In this document: positions 34,054 to 44,354 of the stretch, one piece after another
How positions within the stretch are numbered: position 1 is the stretch's first letter
How the letters are laid out: the number at the start of each line of letters is the position of its first letter
Assembly: GCA_025529335.1 (NCBI GenBank)
Contig: JAMYHX010000084.1
Span: forward strand, 1-64,000
Direction of reading: 5' to 3'
Length of the DNA: 64,000 bases
Source: Rhizopus sp. PT2906
Lineage: Eukaryota > Mucoromycota > Mucoromycetes > Mucorales > Rhizopodaceae
The notes under the pieces: model-generated
Seen by the model: the letters and a program-made list of their open reading frames with translations, nothing else
Database searches by the model: none
What the model was told of the DNA's origin: nothing
Made by a program: the position numbers and the translations under genes

Positions 34054-35342
34054 ATGTCAACAAGAGTTTACCTTGGTCGCCTTTCTCGCTCTGCTAATAA
34101 GCGTGACATTGAGCGTCTCTTTAGAGGTTATGGCGACATTCGCGAAATTAACTTGAAATCTGGTTTTGGTTTTGTTGAATTTGCTAGTGAAAAAGATGCT
34201 AAAGATGCTGTATATGATTTCCACGGCAAGAGCTTCCTTGGTGAAAGGTAACAAAGATGACTATTGAACACTTGACATTTGCTTATAAATTGAAATAGAT
34301 TGATTGTTGAAATTGCTAGAGGAGCTCGTCGCCATGACGAAAGACGTCCTCGTGGAAATGATAGGTAAATTTCATAAATAACCTATATTATTAATAATGA
34401 TGATGACTCATAAATTTAATAGAAGTCGCTCTCGTTATCGATTGATTGTTGAGAATATTGCTCCTGGAACGAACTGGCAGGTACGGACCGCTCTTCTTCT
34501 TTTTATCACCCCCTCCTCCCTTTTATCCTGGTCTTTAGCCTTTTGGGCAAGACTCTCTACTTTATTTTCTTTGGGGGTGCTTAAACCATGTTATTCTGTT
34601 ATCTCTTACCGCTCTCCCTTCTCTGTTGGCTTTGTCTTCCTTGGGAACCTTCTTACATAGGACCTTAAAGATATGATGCGTAAAGCTGGTGAAGTTACTT
34701 TTGCTGATATCTCTCGTGATCATCCCACAGAAGGGTAAGAATAAGGTAAACTAGCTTTAGTAAATTAAATCGTTTGTCTAGTATTGTTGAATTCCATGTA
34801 CGTGAAGATATGGAATACGCTTTGAGAAAATTAAATGACCGCGAGTTGAATGGTCAGCGTGTCCAACTTCGCGAGGTAAGCTATTTGATATGTGCCCAAT
34901 GTTTTTTTTTAACTGTTTCATTAGGACCCCATCAAGGTCGAGCGTTATTCTCGTCGTTCTCGTTCTCGCTCCAAATCTCGCAGCAGAACTCCTCCTCGCC
35001 GTCGCCGTCGTTCTCCCTCTCGTTCTCGTAGTCGTAGCCCTCCTCGTCGTCGCCGTCGTTCTCCTTCTCGTTCTCCCTCTCGCTCTCCCTCTCGTTCTCG
35101 CTCTGTTTCTGAGTCTCCTCGTAGAAAGAGAACCAGAAGAGGCGAAACTCCTGAACGCGATGACAGTCGTATTAGAAGACGCAGCAATTCCAAGCCCAGA
35201 AGCCGCTCTCGTAGTCCCGCCAAGTCTATGGATGATTCTCCTCCAAGATCCCCTCGTAGCGAAGGAAGGTAAAGTATATATGATTGATATTGTGCATTTA
35301 TTAAATACTCACATGTGCCTTAGTGCTCACGATGACGAGTAA
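34054..35342 (+). CDS. SR-family splicing factor (two RRMs plus RS domain)
   Basis: Seven exons (34054-34247, 34299-34364, 34423-34480, 34661-34734, 34782-34875, 34925-35268, 35324-35342) encode 282 aa. RRM1 begins TRVYLGRLSRSANKRDIERLF with RNP1 GFGFVEF. RRM2 begins RYRLIVENIAPGTNWQDLKD, the SRSF4/5/6 or SRSF1-like pseudo-RRM position, then IVEFHVREDMEYALRKL. The C-terminal domain (about residues 165-270) is rich in RS dipeptides and RRRRR blocks. It should act as an exonic enhancer-binding splicing regulator in the nucleus, controlled by SRPK phosphorylation. Intron 3 is 180 nt, three times the others, with an in-frame open path to a TAG at its acceptor. Confidence 0.93.
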
Positions 35343-35515
35343 ATGATATACAAGGTGCACAGCTATTTCTGTAAGCCCTTGTTTCTTCAATAGCAATGTC
35401 TCTTTTTTTCCTCTCTTTTCTTCTCTTTCTCACACTCTATCACTTTCCTTTATCTTCCTCTCTTGTTTCAAGTTTTATTTTCTCTTTCTTTTATAAAACA
35501 AATAAAAAAGTACAA

Positions 35516-36465
35516 ATGTCAAATTACTTGAAGCGATTGTAATTGTCTAAAGAGACAACAAAAAAATAGCAAGGTTCATGTACTCATGCCACACCCATTA
35601 GTTATCCTTTGCAGTGGTTCAAATTGAGAGGCTCAGCTGTCAATAAGGCGTCTGATGTTGTCTTGCATTCTGCTCCATTAGATCAAGAAAAGGCTGTTGA
35701 AGCAGTCAAACGTACATTTCAAGCTATAGATTCCAATTCTCTCACTTTTTCTGTCCATACCAAGAAATCAAGTATTCCCGGAGCAGGTAAACTATTCTTT
35801 TGTAAAAGATCATTTTTTTAACCTTCCATTATATATATGTATAGGATTAGGCGTCTACTTGAGTGGACAAAAGCAGACAAGAGGGCAGATTGTATGCTTT
35901 TATCCAGGTACGATCTATTTGCCGTCAGATCCCATTTTGTTTGTAAGCATAGCCAATGAGTATATCTTGAAATGTGTTGATGGTTTATATATTGATGGAA
36001 AATCAACTGGGTTATCTGGACGGATATATAGATCTGTCTATAAGCGAGAGAATTGGCCTGGAGCAATAGAAATAAGTGATTGTAGCTGGATGAATCAATC
36101 AAGGTTTGTTTAAATAGAAGTAGAAATAGCGTATTATTAAACAGGTTGTATCAGAAGAAATAACCCATTGGCGATTGGTCAAATAGTTAACAATCGTACA
36201 GGGACACACAAGGCTAATGGTAACAAAAAAAAAAAAAGGGGAAAAAGATAAAGATGTTTACAAATGGCATATAGTCTGTTATCAAGAGATAGATTTACCT
36301 ATCCAATTCCCTTCCGAGTTAAGGAAGTACATACCAAATATGTATTGGAATACAATTATCGATCCAATGAGCTATCCTATGCGTGTGGTCGCACTTGTTA
36401 CACTTGAAGATGTTGAACCAGGTGAAGAACTCTTTTCAACTTATATGGACCTTGTACATTCTTAA
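35516..36465 (+). CDS. SETD9-like SET-domain protein
   Basis: Model: 35516-35538, 35570-35579, 35615-35786, 35845-36103, 36155-36219, 36275-36465, 239 aa. The first two exons are tiny and less certain; later exons are well supported. The SET-type core has GAGLGVYLSG, CFYPGTIYLPSDPILF, CVDGLYIDGKSTGLS, NNPLAIGQIVNN (the SET N-[HN]-x motif area), VCYQEIDLPIQFP and a terminal GEELFSTY. This arrangement is that of SETD9, a poorly studied animal SET protein; methyl transfer to protein lysine is the family expectation, but substrate is unknown. It lies on the same strand 170 bp after the SR gene. Confidence 0.8.
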
Positions 36466-36547
36466 ACTGGAAGACTGTGTGCAAAAATAAAGAGTATATA
36501 TCCTAATTCTCTATTTTATTATTGGTGATGAGCCTTGTTATCTTTAT

Positions 36548-36805
36548 TTTAGATTAGATCAACATTTGTACCCCAAAAAAAATGACTCGTGTCCAATAGT
36601 CAAGAGCACTTTAGTGTCAAATGATTCGATCAAATATACTCTTCCTTTAAGCGGTATACTTAATGGCTCATTTCAACATCATAAAGAAATCCACAAGATA
36701 TTGTATCGCGTTGATAGTAAAAAGTTGAGCTTCAAACAAACAAAAAAAAGGCAATTAAGTTTACGTGGCATCGTACCTAATTTACTTAGAGGCACCAAAA
36801 CTTAG
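36548..36805 (+). other. Small uncertain coding stretch
   Basis: After a good acceptor (TTTATTTTAG) an 80-codon open frame runs through LDQHLYPKK...LRGIVPNLLRGTKT to a TAG. No start codon lies in frame except via an upstream splice. It could be an alternative last exon of the SETD9-like gene or non-coding 3' DNA. No domain is recognised. Confidence 0.2.
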
Positions 36806-37021
36806 TCATTTTTCATAGCAGCTGTGTAACGATCATTGATGGAAGCTATGGTTACACCAGATAAGCAAAGTGTGTTTTTATTCTCCTTTTTTATTTGTTA
36901 ATTGACAGTCAATGTGAATTAAATAACCCAAACAAAAAATATATATGTACAAGATAAAAAGGATTAAAGGGAATAAATAGCTATGATACAAGTGTGTACG
37001 GCAAACAGAAGAAGGGGGATA

Positions 37022-38022
37022 TTATAAAGTAAGGTATTTTTCTTGAATACTTGCGTTGTCTTTGGCACTAATGAACCATTTGAAGTATTCGTAAACACTC
37101 CAGCTTATGGCCGCGCTGGGCATGTGTGTTAATACTCTTGGTTTAAATCCTCTAAAAAATCCGCTAATTCCATATCTTTCCTTGATAATTTGTGCGGCAT
37201 CTAAAAGTCCAGAGGCATTTCGGATACGAGGGTCGCTGTTTTGTCCACGGGTCTGAAGTAGTGTCTTAACGACGTCTAATGGTGTTGTTATGGAGGATGC
37301 AATAGCACCTGCTAAGCAACCAGCGATAGCATGTGTCTTGGGATCGTATTGGCCAGAGGGATTCAACACCTTGCGGAAGTATTCATAAGTAGAAAATTGA
37401 ATTGATTGAAATGGGATAGACATGGTCAAGGTCGTAGGCAATGAGATGTAGAATGCCTTCAAGCCTTCTTTAGCATATACATGTCGAGCACAGTCTCTGA
37501 CAGAGATGAAAACACTATCGCCAAGTTGCATACGCTGTTTTACCACATCAAATGGGTTCATAAAGGCATCGTGTACAAGTGTAGCACAAGCACCAGCAGC
37601 AGCAGTCATCAGAGGATGGTGTCCTTCTGCATTGCCTCCAAAAAAATCTTTACATGCTTCATAAGTACCAAAATGAAGTGCATGTGCAGGACCGGCACCC
37701 ACTACTACCGAATTGACACCACGCCAAAGGTTACGTGAAGCAGCTTTATAAGATGGAGTACTCATGATAACAGAGCCAGTAGCAGCAGCAAGCATCTGTG
37801 GACGAGGGACAGTTTGAATGACCTGCATACGAGTCTAATTGATAAAAGACAGGGTTAATTCATGCTGAATATGTCAGCTGCCTTTGTTTGTATATGTACC
37901 TTGATGCTATCAACTGGATACATGGCACAGTGTTCAGCAATGCCAGCAAAAGCACCAGCTAAGGCGTCTTGAGCAAGGGTGGCATTTTGTCCAAGGGACT
38001 CATAGTCGTATTCTTCTGTCAT
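37022..38022 (-). CDS. Mitochondrial carrier, mitoferrin type (Mrs3/4)
   Basis: Two exons (38022-37900, 37834-37022) encode 311 aa. Three mitochondrial-carrier repeats carry the PxDxxK signatures PVDSIK, PFDVVK and PLDVVK, six membrane helices being expected. The GAGPAHALHFGTYE and NPFDVVKQRMQ blocks and FYISLPTTLTMSIPFQSIQF are typical of mitoferrins, which bring iron across the inner membrane for Fe-S cluster and heme synthesis. Length agrees. The promoter has a striking group of GATA-type motifs (separate entry) consistent with iron control. Confidence 0.92.
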
Positions 38023-38125
38023 TTTATTCAAGAGTGGGGAAAAGCTGTTTTTATTATAGAAAAGATAGAAAATAAAAGGGAAAGAAAAAATATTATGAAA
38101 AAGATTTTTTTATAAGGAAAAAAGA

Positions 38126-38402
38126 ATCTGATTACGAAAAAATACGCAAGCCATCTTTCCTGCTGACAACCAATGAAAATTTATCTGATAAAGAAATTTG
38201 TTTATCCGTACTCCCCCGGAAGTGTAACACAGAAAAATCTGATTATCAAACAAAATTGATTTTACCAATCATTTCAAAAGATAAAATCTGATTAATCAAT
38301 CACTTGTTTGCTACCAGTTACCCTGTTGCTCATTTTTTTGCCTTCCCCACAAACGCAAAAAAAAATACTTTAAAGCATACTACACCCTTGTTCATCTGAT
38401 AA
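38126..38402. promoter_or_regulatory. Cluster of five ATCTGATWA motifs, with CCAAT
   Basis: ATCTGATTA at 38126-38134, 38237-38245 and 38286-38294, and ATCTGATAA at 38183-38191 and 38394-38402, all on the plus strand. ATCWGATAA is the established recognition element of fungal iron-regulatory GATA repressors (SreA/Fep1/Sre1 family). CCAAT at 38170-38174 stands exactly 12 nt before the GAT at 38187-38189, matching the CCAAT-N12-RWT form described for the CBC-HapX iron complex; a second CCAAT is at 38265-38269. The cluster lies 100-380 bp upstream of the mitoferrin start (minus strand), and 300-580 bp upstream of the divergent helicase gene. Functional reading is inference. Confidence 0.6.
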
Positions 38403-38703
38403 CTTTGTCAGCAGTTACACATGTTCATGACATTACGTTGTCAACCCTTTCCCCGTGGGTTACTGCTTTTAGTTTTTCCTTGTTTTTTTTTTCCAACTAT
38501 TTATAGATTCTTAATCACAGCCCTCTTTTATTCTTGTTTATCAAAACGGGCCGAAGCAAAATAAGAAATCTTGTATTTCCATGTTCCCATTCTACATGTA
38601 TTTTTTTTTCTATGTTTTTCGGCTGTGACTGTTTGTGACTATTGAACTGATTTTGTCTGGTTTAAAAAAAAGAGAGAGCAGAACATGAACAGAAACAGCA
38701 CAG

Positions 38704-40953
38704 ATGAAGCGAGTGATTCATTTCCAGGATCAAGAGCCAGAATGGGAATTTAAAGCAAATAATGTAGAAAACAAAAAGAGAAAAAAGGAGAAATTCAATA
38801 ATGGCGAAAAAAGAAAGAAATTGAGCAATGCTGACTACAAGAAGAAGAAAAAAGAGATGCTTGACTTTAGAAAGCAACTGCCTATTTACTCAGGTAAGAG
38901 ATCTAAACTTGATTGTCATAGTTTGTATTAATCTCATTCGCAATATAGGTCGTGAAGCCATCATTAATGCTTTAAAAGAAAATCCTACAGTTATTGTCAT
39001 GGGAGAAACAGGAAGTGGAAAAACAACTCGTAAGTGACAACATGTTTACATATGACACTGTATACAAACTATATTATAAAGAGATACCACAGTTTATTGT
39101 CGAGGCAGGCTTAGCATCAAAGGAGCTAGGCGCTGTGGCAGTTACTCAGCCAAGACGAGTGGCGGCTGTCAATTTGGCCAGACGTGTGGCAGAGGAGACA
39201 ATGACCAGATTAGGTTCTAAAGTGGGCTATACAGTCCGTTTTGACGATACATCTAGTTCAGAGACGATCATCAAATACCTTACAGATGGTATGCTGCTGC
39301 GTGAAATTTTATCCGACGAACTCTTGCTTCGATACAAATTTGTGGTTTTGGACGAGGCACATGAACGTACCCTGAGAACGGACATGCTGTTTGGAATGAT
39401 AAAGAAGATCCAAAAAATCCGTGAAGAAAAGCATAAGCGTGGAGAAGCGGGTATAGAACCATTGAAGGTAGTCGTGATGAGTGCTACTTTGGATGCAGAA
39501 AAGTTTAGCGAGTTTTTCAATCATGCCAAGATTCTCTATATTTCGGGTCGACTTTATCCGGTGGATACCCTATTTACGACAGAACCACAAGCTGACTACA
39601 TTGATGCTGCTCTTGTCTCCATCTTCCAGATCCATGTCAATAATCCCAAAGGCGATATTCTCGTATTTTTGCCGGGACAAGAAGCTATCGAAAGCTTGAC
39701 GGCACTTGTCAACGATTACGCTTCTCAGTTACGACCAAGCCAACAAAAGCTACTGACTTGTCCTCTCTTTGCTGCACTACCTCCATCACAGCAACAAAAG
39801 GTATTTGATCCCGCGCCAGAGAATACGCGCAAGGTGGTCTTGGCCACCAATATTGCAGAAACCAGTATTACTATTTCTGGCATAAAGTATGTCATCGACT
39901 GTGGATTGGCTAAACTTAGAGGATTCAATCCCAAGATTGGTGTAGAGTCTCTTTTACTCCATCCCATTTCTAAAAGCTCAGCTTGGCAGAGAACAGGTAG
40001 AGCCGGAAGAGAACAGGCCGGTGTTTGCTATAGATTATATACAGAAGAGACCTTTAGGGAACTAGAAGATGACACAGTACCCGAAATTAGACGATGTAAC
40101 TTGGCCGCTGCTGTTTTGGCGTTGAAGGCGTCAGGCATTGAAGACGTCTTGGATTTTGATTACATGGACCGGCCTTCAAGAGCGTCACTTGTGCGTGCGC
40201 TGGAAGAACTTTATGCTTTAGGGGCTATTAATGATCAAGGTCAATTGTCAGAATTGGGTAAACAGATGGCTGGGTTCCCTTTGGATCCCATGTTCTCCAA
40301 GGTGCTTATACAGTCAAAAGAGTACGAGTGCACATTAGAGGCGATTTCGATCATTTCATTGCTATCGGTAGATTCTATCTTTTTTACACCGTCGGATAAA
40401 AGAGAGCAAGCAGCCGAAGCGCGGAAAAAGTTCATACATCCTGACGGAGATCATTTAACACTACTTAATGTACTAAAGTCATATTGGGAAGTCAAAGGGG
40501 ATATCGAATGGTGCAGAGAGAATTTTATTAATAATCGAAATATGAAGGTGGCTCTGGTAAAGTTGAACAAGTTCTTGTTTATTTATTTCTCTGACATTGT
40601 TTCTTTAGGAAGTACGTGATCAACTTATACGCTTTTGTGAACGCATAGATTTGGATCCCAACAGCTCTTGCGGAACAGAAACTGATAATCTATTAAAATG
40701 CTTCATCACAGGTTTCTTTCAAAATACAGCTCTTCTTCAACCTGATGGTTCATACAAGAGTGTGACAGGTGGTCAACTGATCAAGATTCATCCTGGTTCG
40801 GTCATGTTTGGCAAACGAGTCGAGGGCATATTCTATAATGAACTCGTGTTTACAACAAAGCATTATGTACGAAATGTGTCTGCTATACAATCTGCTTGGT
40901 TGCCCTTAGCAGCACCAAAGTATTTCAATAATATGAAGGCATCTGTATCATAA
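38704..40953 (+). CDS. DEAH-box RNA helicase (DHX33/Dhr2-like)
   Basis: Four exons (38704-38893, 38949-39029, 39082-40547, 40609-40953) encode 693 aa. The N-terminus (65 residues) is lysine-rich. Motif I GETGSGKTTQ is split by intron 2; then TQPRRVAA (Ia), DEAHERTLRTD (II), SAT (III), NIAETSIT (V) and QRTGRAGR (VI). Winged-helix, ratchet (HA2) and OB-fold domains follow, ending with YNELVFTTKHYVRNVSAI. The short N-terminus and length fit DHX33/Dhr2-type helicases, which act in ribosome biogenesis, rather than the spliceosomal Prp2/16/22/43. It is divergent from mitoferrin with 681 bp between starts. Confidence 0.88.
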
Positions 40954-41079
40954 TAAAAGCATCCATCTTTAAAAATTTCTAGTTTCTGATGACCACCTTA
41001 AAAGGAAGGTGCTTGTCACTGCAAAGAATTTTTTTTATTTTTCTCTCTGTTTCTTTATTTATTTATATAATTGAAGTCA

Positions 41080-42365
41080 ATGCAGAACAATCAGCCTTTA
41101 CCACCTCATTTATTACAGCAACAACAACAACAACAGCAGCAGCAGCAGCAATACTTGCAACAACAGCAGTTGATTCAACAGCAACGTGGTATGTTTTATC
41201 CTCAAGTCGCTTATCCAATGATGGCCAATATAAAGCCATCCGACAGAACACATGGTGTATTTTCTACCTACCCAGCGCGTTTGAAGCACTCGAATGATAA
41301 TGCTTTGCTATTACCAGAATCATATCTTACAAATAAAAGAACACGCTTTGCTGGTAGTGAATCTGATGATGACTTTTATGTGGATGAAAGCGATGAAGAT
41401 GAAGAAGGAAATAAAGAAAGAGAAGAAGAAGATAAGAAAAGATCTGTAAATAAGTCAAATCAAAATGGACAAACAAGACCTGATTGGCCCAAGATTACAA
41501 GAAAGAAGAATAATTTGTATTATTCAGATTTGGATTTAACCAAGATTTCAGAAATTGAAGAAATACTTGTGCCTATACGATTAGATATTGATATTGATTC
41601 AATTAGGCTGAGAGATAGATTCTTGTGGAATATGAATGGTAAACATATAGCTCCTTTTTTTATCTCTTCTCTTTTTTATTCTAAGTTAGATTTTAGAACA
41701 ATATCTAACACCAGAGAAATTTGCAGAGATGCTATGTGAAGACTTGGAACTACCACAATATAAATTTGTTCAACCCATTGCTGATTCAATACGCTCTCAA
41801 GTCTTGGATTTTGAAAGTGTAAATACAATACAGCTACCAAAGACACATGCACGCGTCTTGATAAAACTGGATTTACAAATTGGAAAAGTGAATTATAAAG
41901 ATCAGTTTGAGTGGGACTTGCAGAATGATAATACCAATGCGCCAGAGGTGTTTAGTAGACAATTAGCTGCTGAACTTGGTGTGGGCGGGGAGTATGTGGG
42001 TATTATATCGCATGCAATACGCGAACAATTATTTAGACATAAAAAACAATATGTTGAAGAGGTTTGTATTTTTTATATAGTCAATTCTGTTTATTAACAC
42101 ATGTGATAAATAGCTCATGATAGAGGGAGAAATCAGATCTGCATTAGAAAATGTGTATCGGCCAATGGATGAAACTAAGCATTGGGAGCCACAGATAGAG
42201 ACATTATCCAATGATGAATTAGAGAAATTATTGATATCACAAGAAAGAAATATAAGGTAAGCTTATTTGGTCTCTTTATTCTACTTTTGCTCATAAATAT
42301 ATTTTAGACGAATGAGAAGAGAAACAAGATTCAAGAGATCGACTCGTCGTATCAGTAATTATTAA
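41080..42365 (+). CDS. SNF5/SMARCB1-family chromatin remodelling subunit
   Basis: Four exons (41080-41638, 41697-42061, 42114-42256, 42308-42365) encode 374 aa. The N-terminus has a polyglutamine tract (about residues 13-35), then an acidic EDE-rich segment. The SNF5 domain has two repeats: LVPIRLDIDIDSIRLRDRFLWN...TPEKFAEMLCEDL, and ARVLIKLDLQIGKVNYKDQFEWDL...PEVFSRQLAAELGVGGEY. A basic RRMRRETRFKRSTRR tail ends the protein. It is a core subunit of SWI/SNF or RSC complexes; whether the Snf5 or Sfh1 paralogue cannot be told. The start is the first ATG before the polyQ tract. Confidence 0.93.
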
Positions 42366-43104
42366 ACATTTAATCATTATGCGCCTAATAATAAAAGAAT
42401 CAACAATTACTTCCTATGACAGTCTTAATTTCAATTGCATACAAGGTAAAAAAGACGACTTATGCAAAGTGACATTACATAGTTGATAAAGAAGTCATTG
42501 CGAGAATAAAACATAAACTGATTGTTTTTATTGAAACCAAAAAAAAAAGAGAAGGTTTATGCTACCAACATCATCTATCAGTCATGAAAGGATAAGGTTC
42601 TAAGAATACGGTTGCCAAGCCCTTAAAGACTTGCTGTAAGGAACATTACTACTCCCAGCCTGTTCTCTCTTTTCAAAGTTTCTAAAATATAAAAAAAAAA
42701 AAAAAAAAAAAACTATGATGCCAGGCACATTTACTATATGGATTATACAAAAGAGTAACGTCTATATGTCATTTTATATTTCTCACAGACTACAAAGCTA
42801 CACTGATGACTTTATATAAATACCAGCCATAGATCTTGTCCTCTAGTGTTGAAAATACTTTACAAACAAATGTCTTTATTGTAAAAGTCGAGATCTACTT
42901 GAAACTGAGGTATCAACTCTGTCAAAAAGAAATAGGAAGCATCTCAAGGGTATAACAATAATAGTCGTATTTTTCCTTTGCAACAGTAGTAACGAAGAAC
43001 ATGTAAAGTTGAAAAAACTGTCACTGTACGAAGAGTATTTTTATTCTGTCTCTGTTTGTGTGTGTATATATATTATATGTTTATATATGCAGTTTGTGTA
43101 TAAT
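42366..43104. other. Convergent intergenic region
   Basis: It lies between SNF5 (plus) and the complex I subunit (minus). A 22-nt poly-A stands at about 42689-42711 and a GT/TA run at 43060-43080. A possible small minus-strand exon (42600-42681) is listed separately. No full gene could be built. Confidence 0.45.
42600..42681 (-). other. Candidate last exon of an unplaced small gene
   Basis: After an acceptor ATATTTTAG on the minus strand, 27 codons read FEKREQAGSSNVPYSKSLRAW then QPYS and a TAG stop. The composition looks protein-like, and such short exons occur in small mitochondrial-protein genes here. No matching upstream exon was found with confidence (a GCTGGTATTTAT-containing ATG at about 42830 is one possibility). 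Confidence 0.25.
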
Positions 43105-43356
43105 CTAGTGGTGTTCATCATGGTGATCGTCGCCGTGATGGTCCCAAGGATGTCTCCAACCCTAAAATAATATTAATATTTCTAGCCATATTTTTAGTAC
43201 AATGTGTCAAATGATTACCAAAAGAACAGGTCCGTCTTCTTTAGCACGATACATCATCCAGAACCACATGGCAGCACCCAAGGTTTTACCAACGAAGCGA
43301 TGAGCGAAGCCTGGGAAATGTGGGTGAAATCCTAATCCTCCAGCAGAACCAGCCAT
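43105..43356 (-). CDS. Complex I AGGG subunit (NDUFB2-like)
   Basis: Two exons (43356-43219, 43161-43105) encode 64 aa. The diagnostic stretch is MWFWMMYRAKEDGPVLF, broken by the intron from GWRHPWDHH, with a His/Asp-rich C-terminus; FWxxYRxxxDGPV-GWRHPW is the NDUFB2/AGGG signature. The preceding segment is glycine-rich. It is a single-span accessory subunit of the mitochondrial NADH:ubiquinone oxidoreductase membrane arm. Its presence shows the organism has respiratory complex I. It is too small to appear in simple gene scans. It is divergent from eL32. Confidence 0.88.
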
Positions 43357-43866
43357 TTATTATTATCAGTTATTGTAAGCTTTTACTAAAAGGAAAAAAA
43401 AAAACCTGAACCTCGCTCGTTATTATCGGAGTTGTGTCCAGGGTTTTTGATGACGTGACAATGTCGTCTTTGCGACTCGGAAATGAAGAAGTCAGTCCGG
43501 CAAAGAACCGGAACTGGGTCCTAAAGAAACTGTGGGCAGTGGAAGGAGGGTGGCAACCAACAAAAGCACTCCATAAGCTGGCCGTGCAAAAGGATCTTCC
43601 TCTTCCAGCATCAGCCTAAGAAGGTAAAGACCATCAAAAAGATGAAAACATCCATCTATCCACAGTTAAGGAAGATACATCAGATATGACGACCAGACAT
43701 CATTTCAATACAATTCGCTTTATGACACAAAATAACAATCACCCGTCACCATTGAACATTAATAATTCAACAAAGGGAGAGAGATGATATTTTCATTAAC
43801 TGTGGACAGAGAGGAAGAGAGAAAGAATGAGATTATTAAACTGTTTATCTTTCTTTAGCTTTAGAA
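43357..43866. promoter_or_regulatory. Divergent promoter of NDUFB2-like and eL32 genes
   Basis: A TGACGTGACA element at about 43448 is CRE/ATF-like. A 61-codon open stretch (43434-43619) lacks family features and lies where an eL32 5' leader is expected; a donor-like GAAGGTAAAG at about 43620 and acceptors TTCTTTAG/CTTTAG just before the eL32 ATG suggest a 5'-UTR intron of about 240 bp. Confidence 0.4.
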
Positions 43867-44323
43867 ATGGTTACTCCTGCCGTAAAGCACAACATTGTGA
43901 AGAAGCGTACTGCTCACTTCAAGCGCCACCAATCTAACCGCTTTATGCGTGTTGGTGTATGTATATACTAAAGACGAAATTGTTATAAACAATCTGTTAA
44001 TATGATTTTTTTTTTAGGAATCTTGGAGAAAGCCCAAGGGTATTGATAACGCTATGCGTAGACGTTTCAAGGGTACAGCTCCTATGCCCAAGATCGGTTA
44101 TGGTTCTGCCAAGAAGACCCGTCACCTCTTGCCTAACGGTTTCCGCAAGTTCACCGTTTCTAACGTCCGTGAACTCAACCTTTTGTTGATGCACAACCGC
44201 ACTTATGCTGCCGAAATTGCTCACAACGTCTCTTCCAAGAAGCGTGTTGCCATTCTCGAACGTGCTGCTCAACTTAACGTCAAGGTTATCAACGCTGGTG
44301 CTCGTCTTAGATCCCAGGAGTAA
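43867..44323 (+). CDS. RPL32: 60S ribosomal protein eL32
   Basis: Two exons (43867-43956, 44018-44323) encode 131 aa, the family length. It begins MVTPAVKHNIVKKRTAHFKRH, then ESWRKPKGIDNAMRRRFKG, GYGSAKKTRHLLPNGFRKF and KKRVAILERAAQLNVKV. These match eL32 throughout. The start codon is only a few bases after an acceptor-like CTTTAG, so the transcript probably has a 5'-UTR intron. Codon bias is strong. It converges with the cyclophilin gene, stops 32 bp apart. Confidence 0.97.
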
Positions 44324-44354
44324 ATTTTAAACCGACATTTTGTATTAAACTTTA

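Noticed and set aside
34945..35223. 92-codon minus-strand open frame rich in Arg/Glu
   Set aside because: It is the reverse of the RS domain repeats of the SR gene; low-complexity shadow.
43434..43619. 61-codon plus-strand frame upstream of eL32
   Set aside because: No family features; better explained as a 5' leader with an intron.
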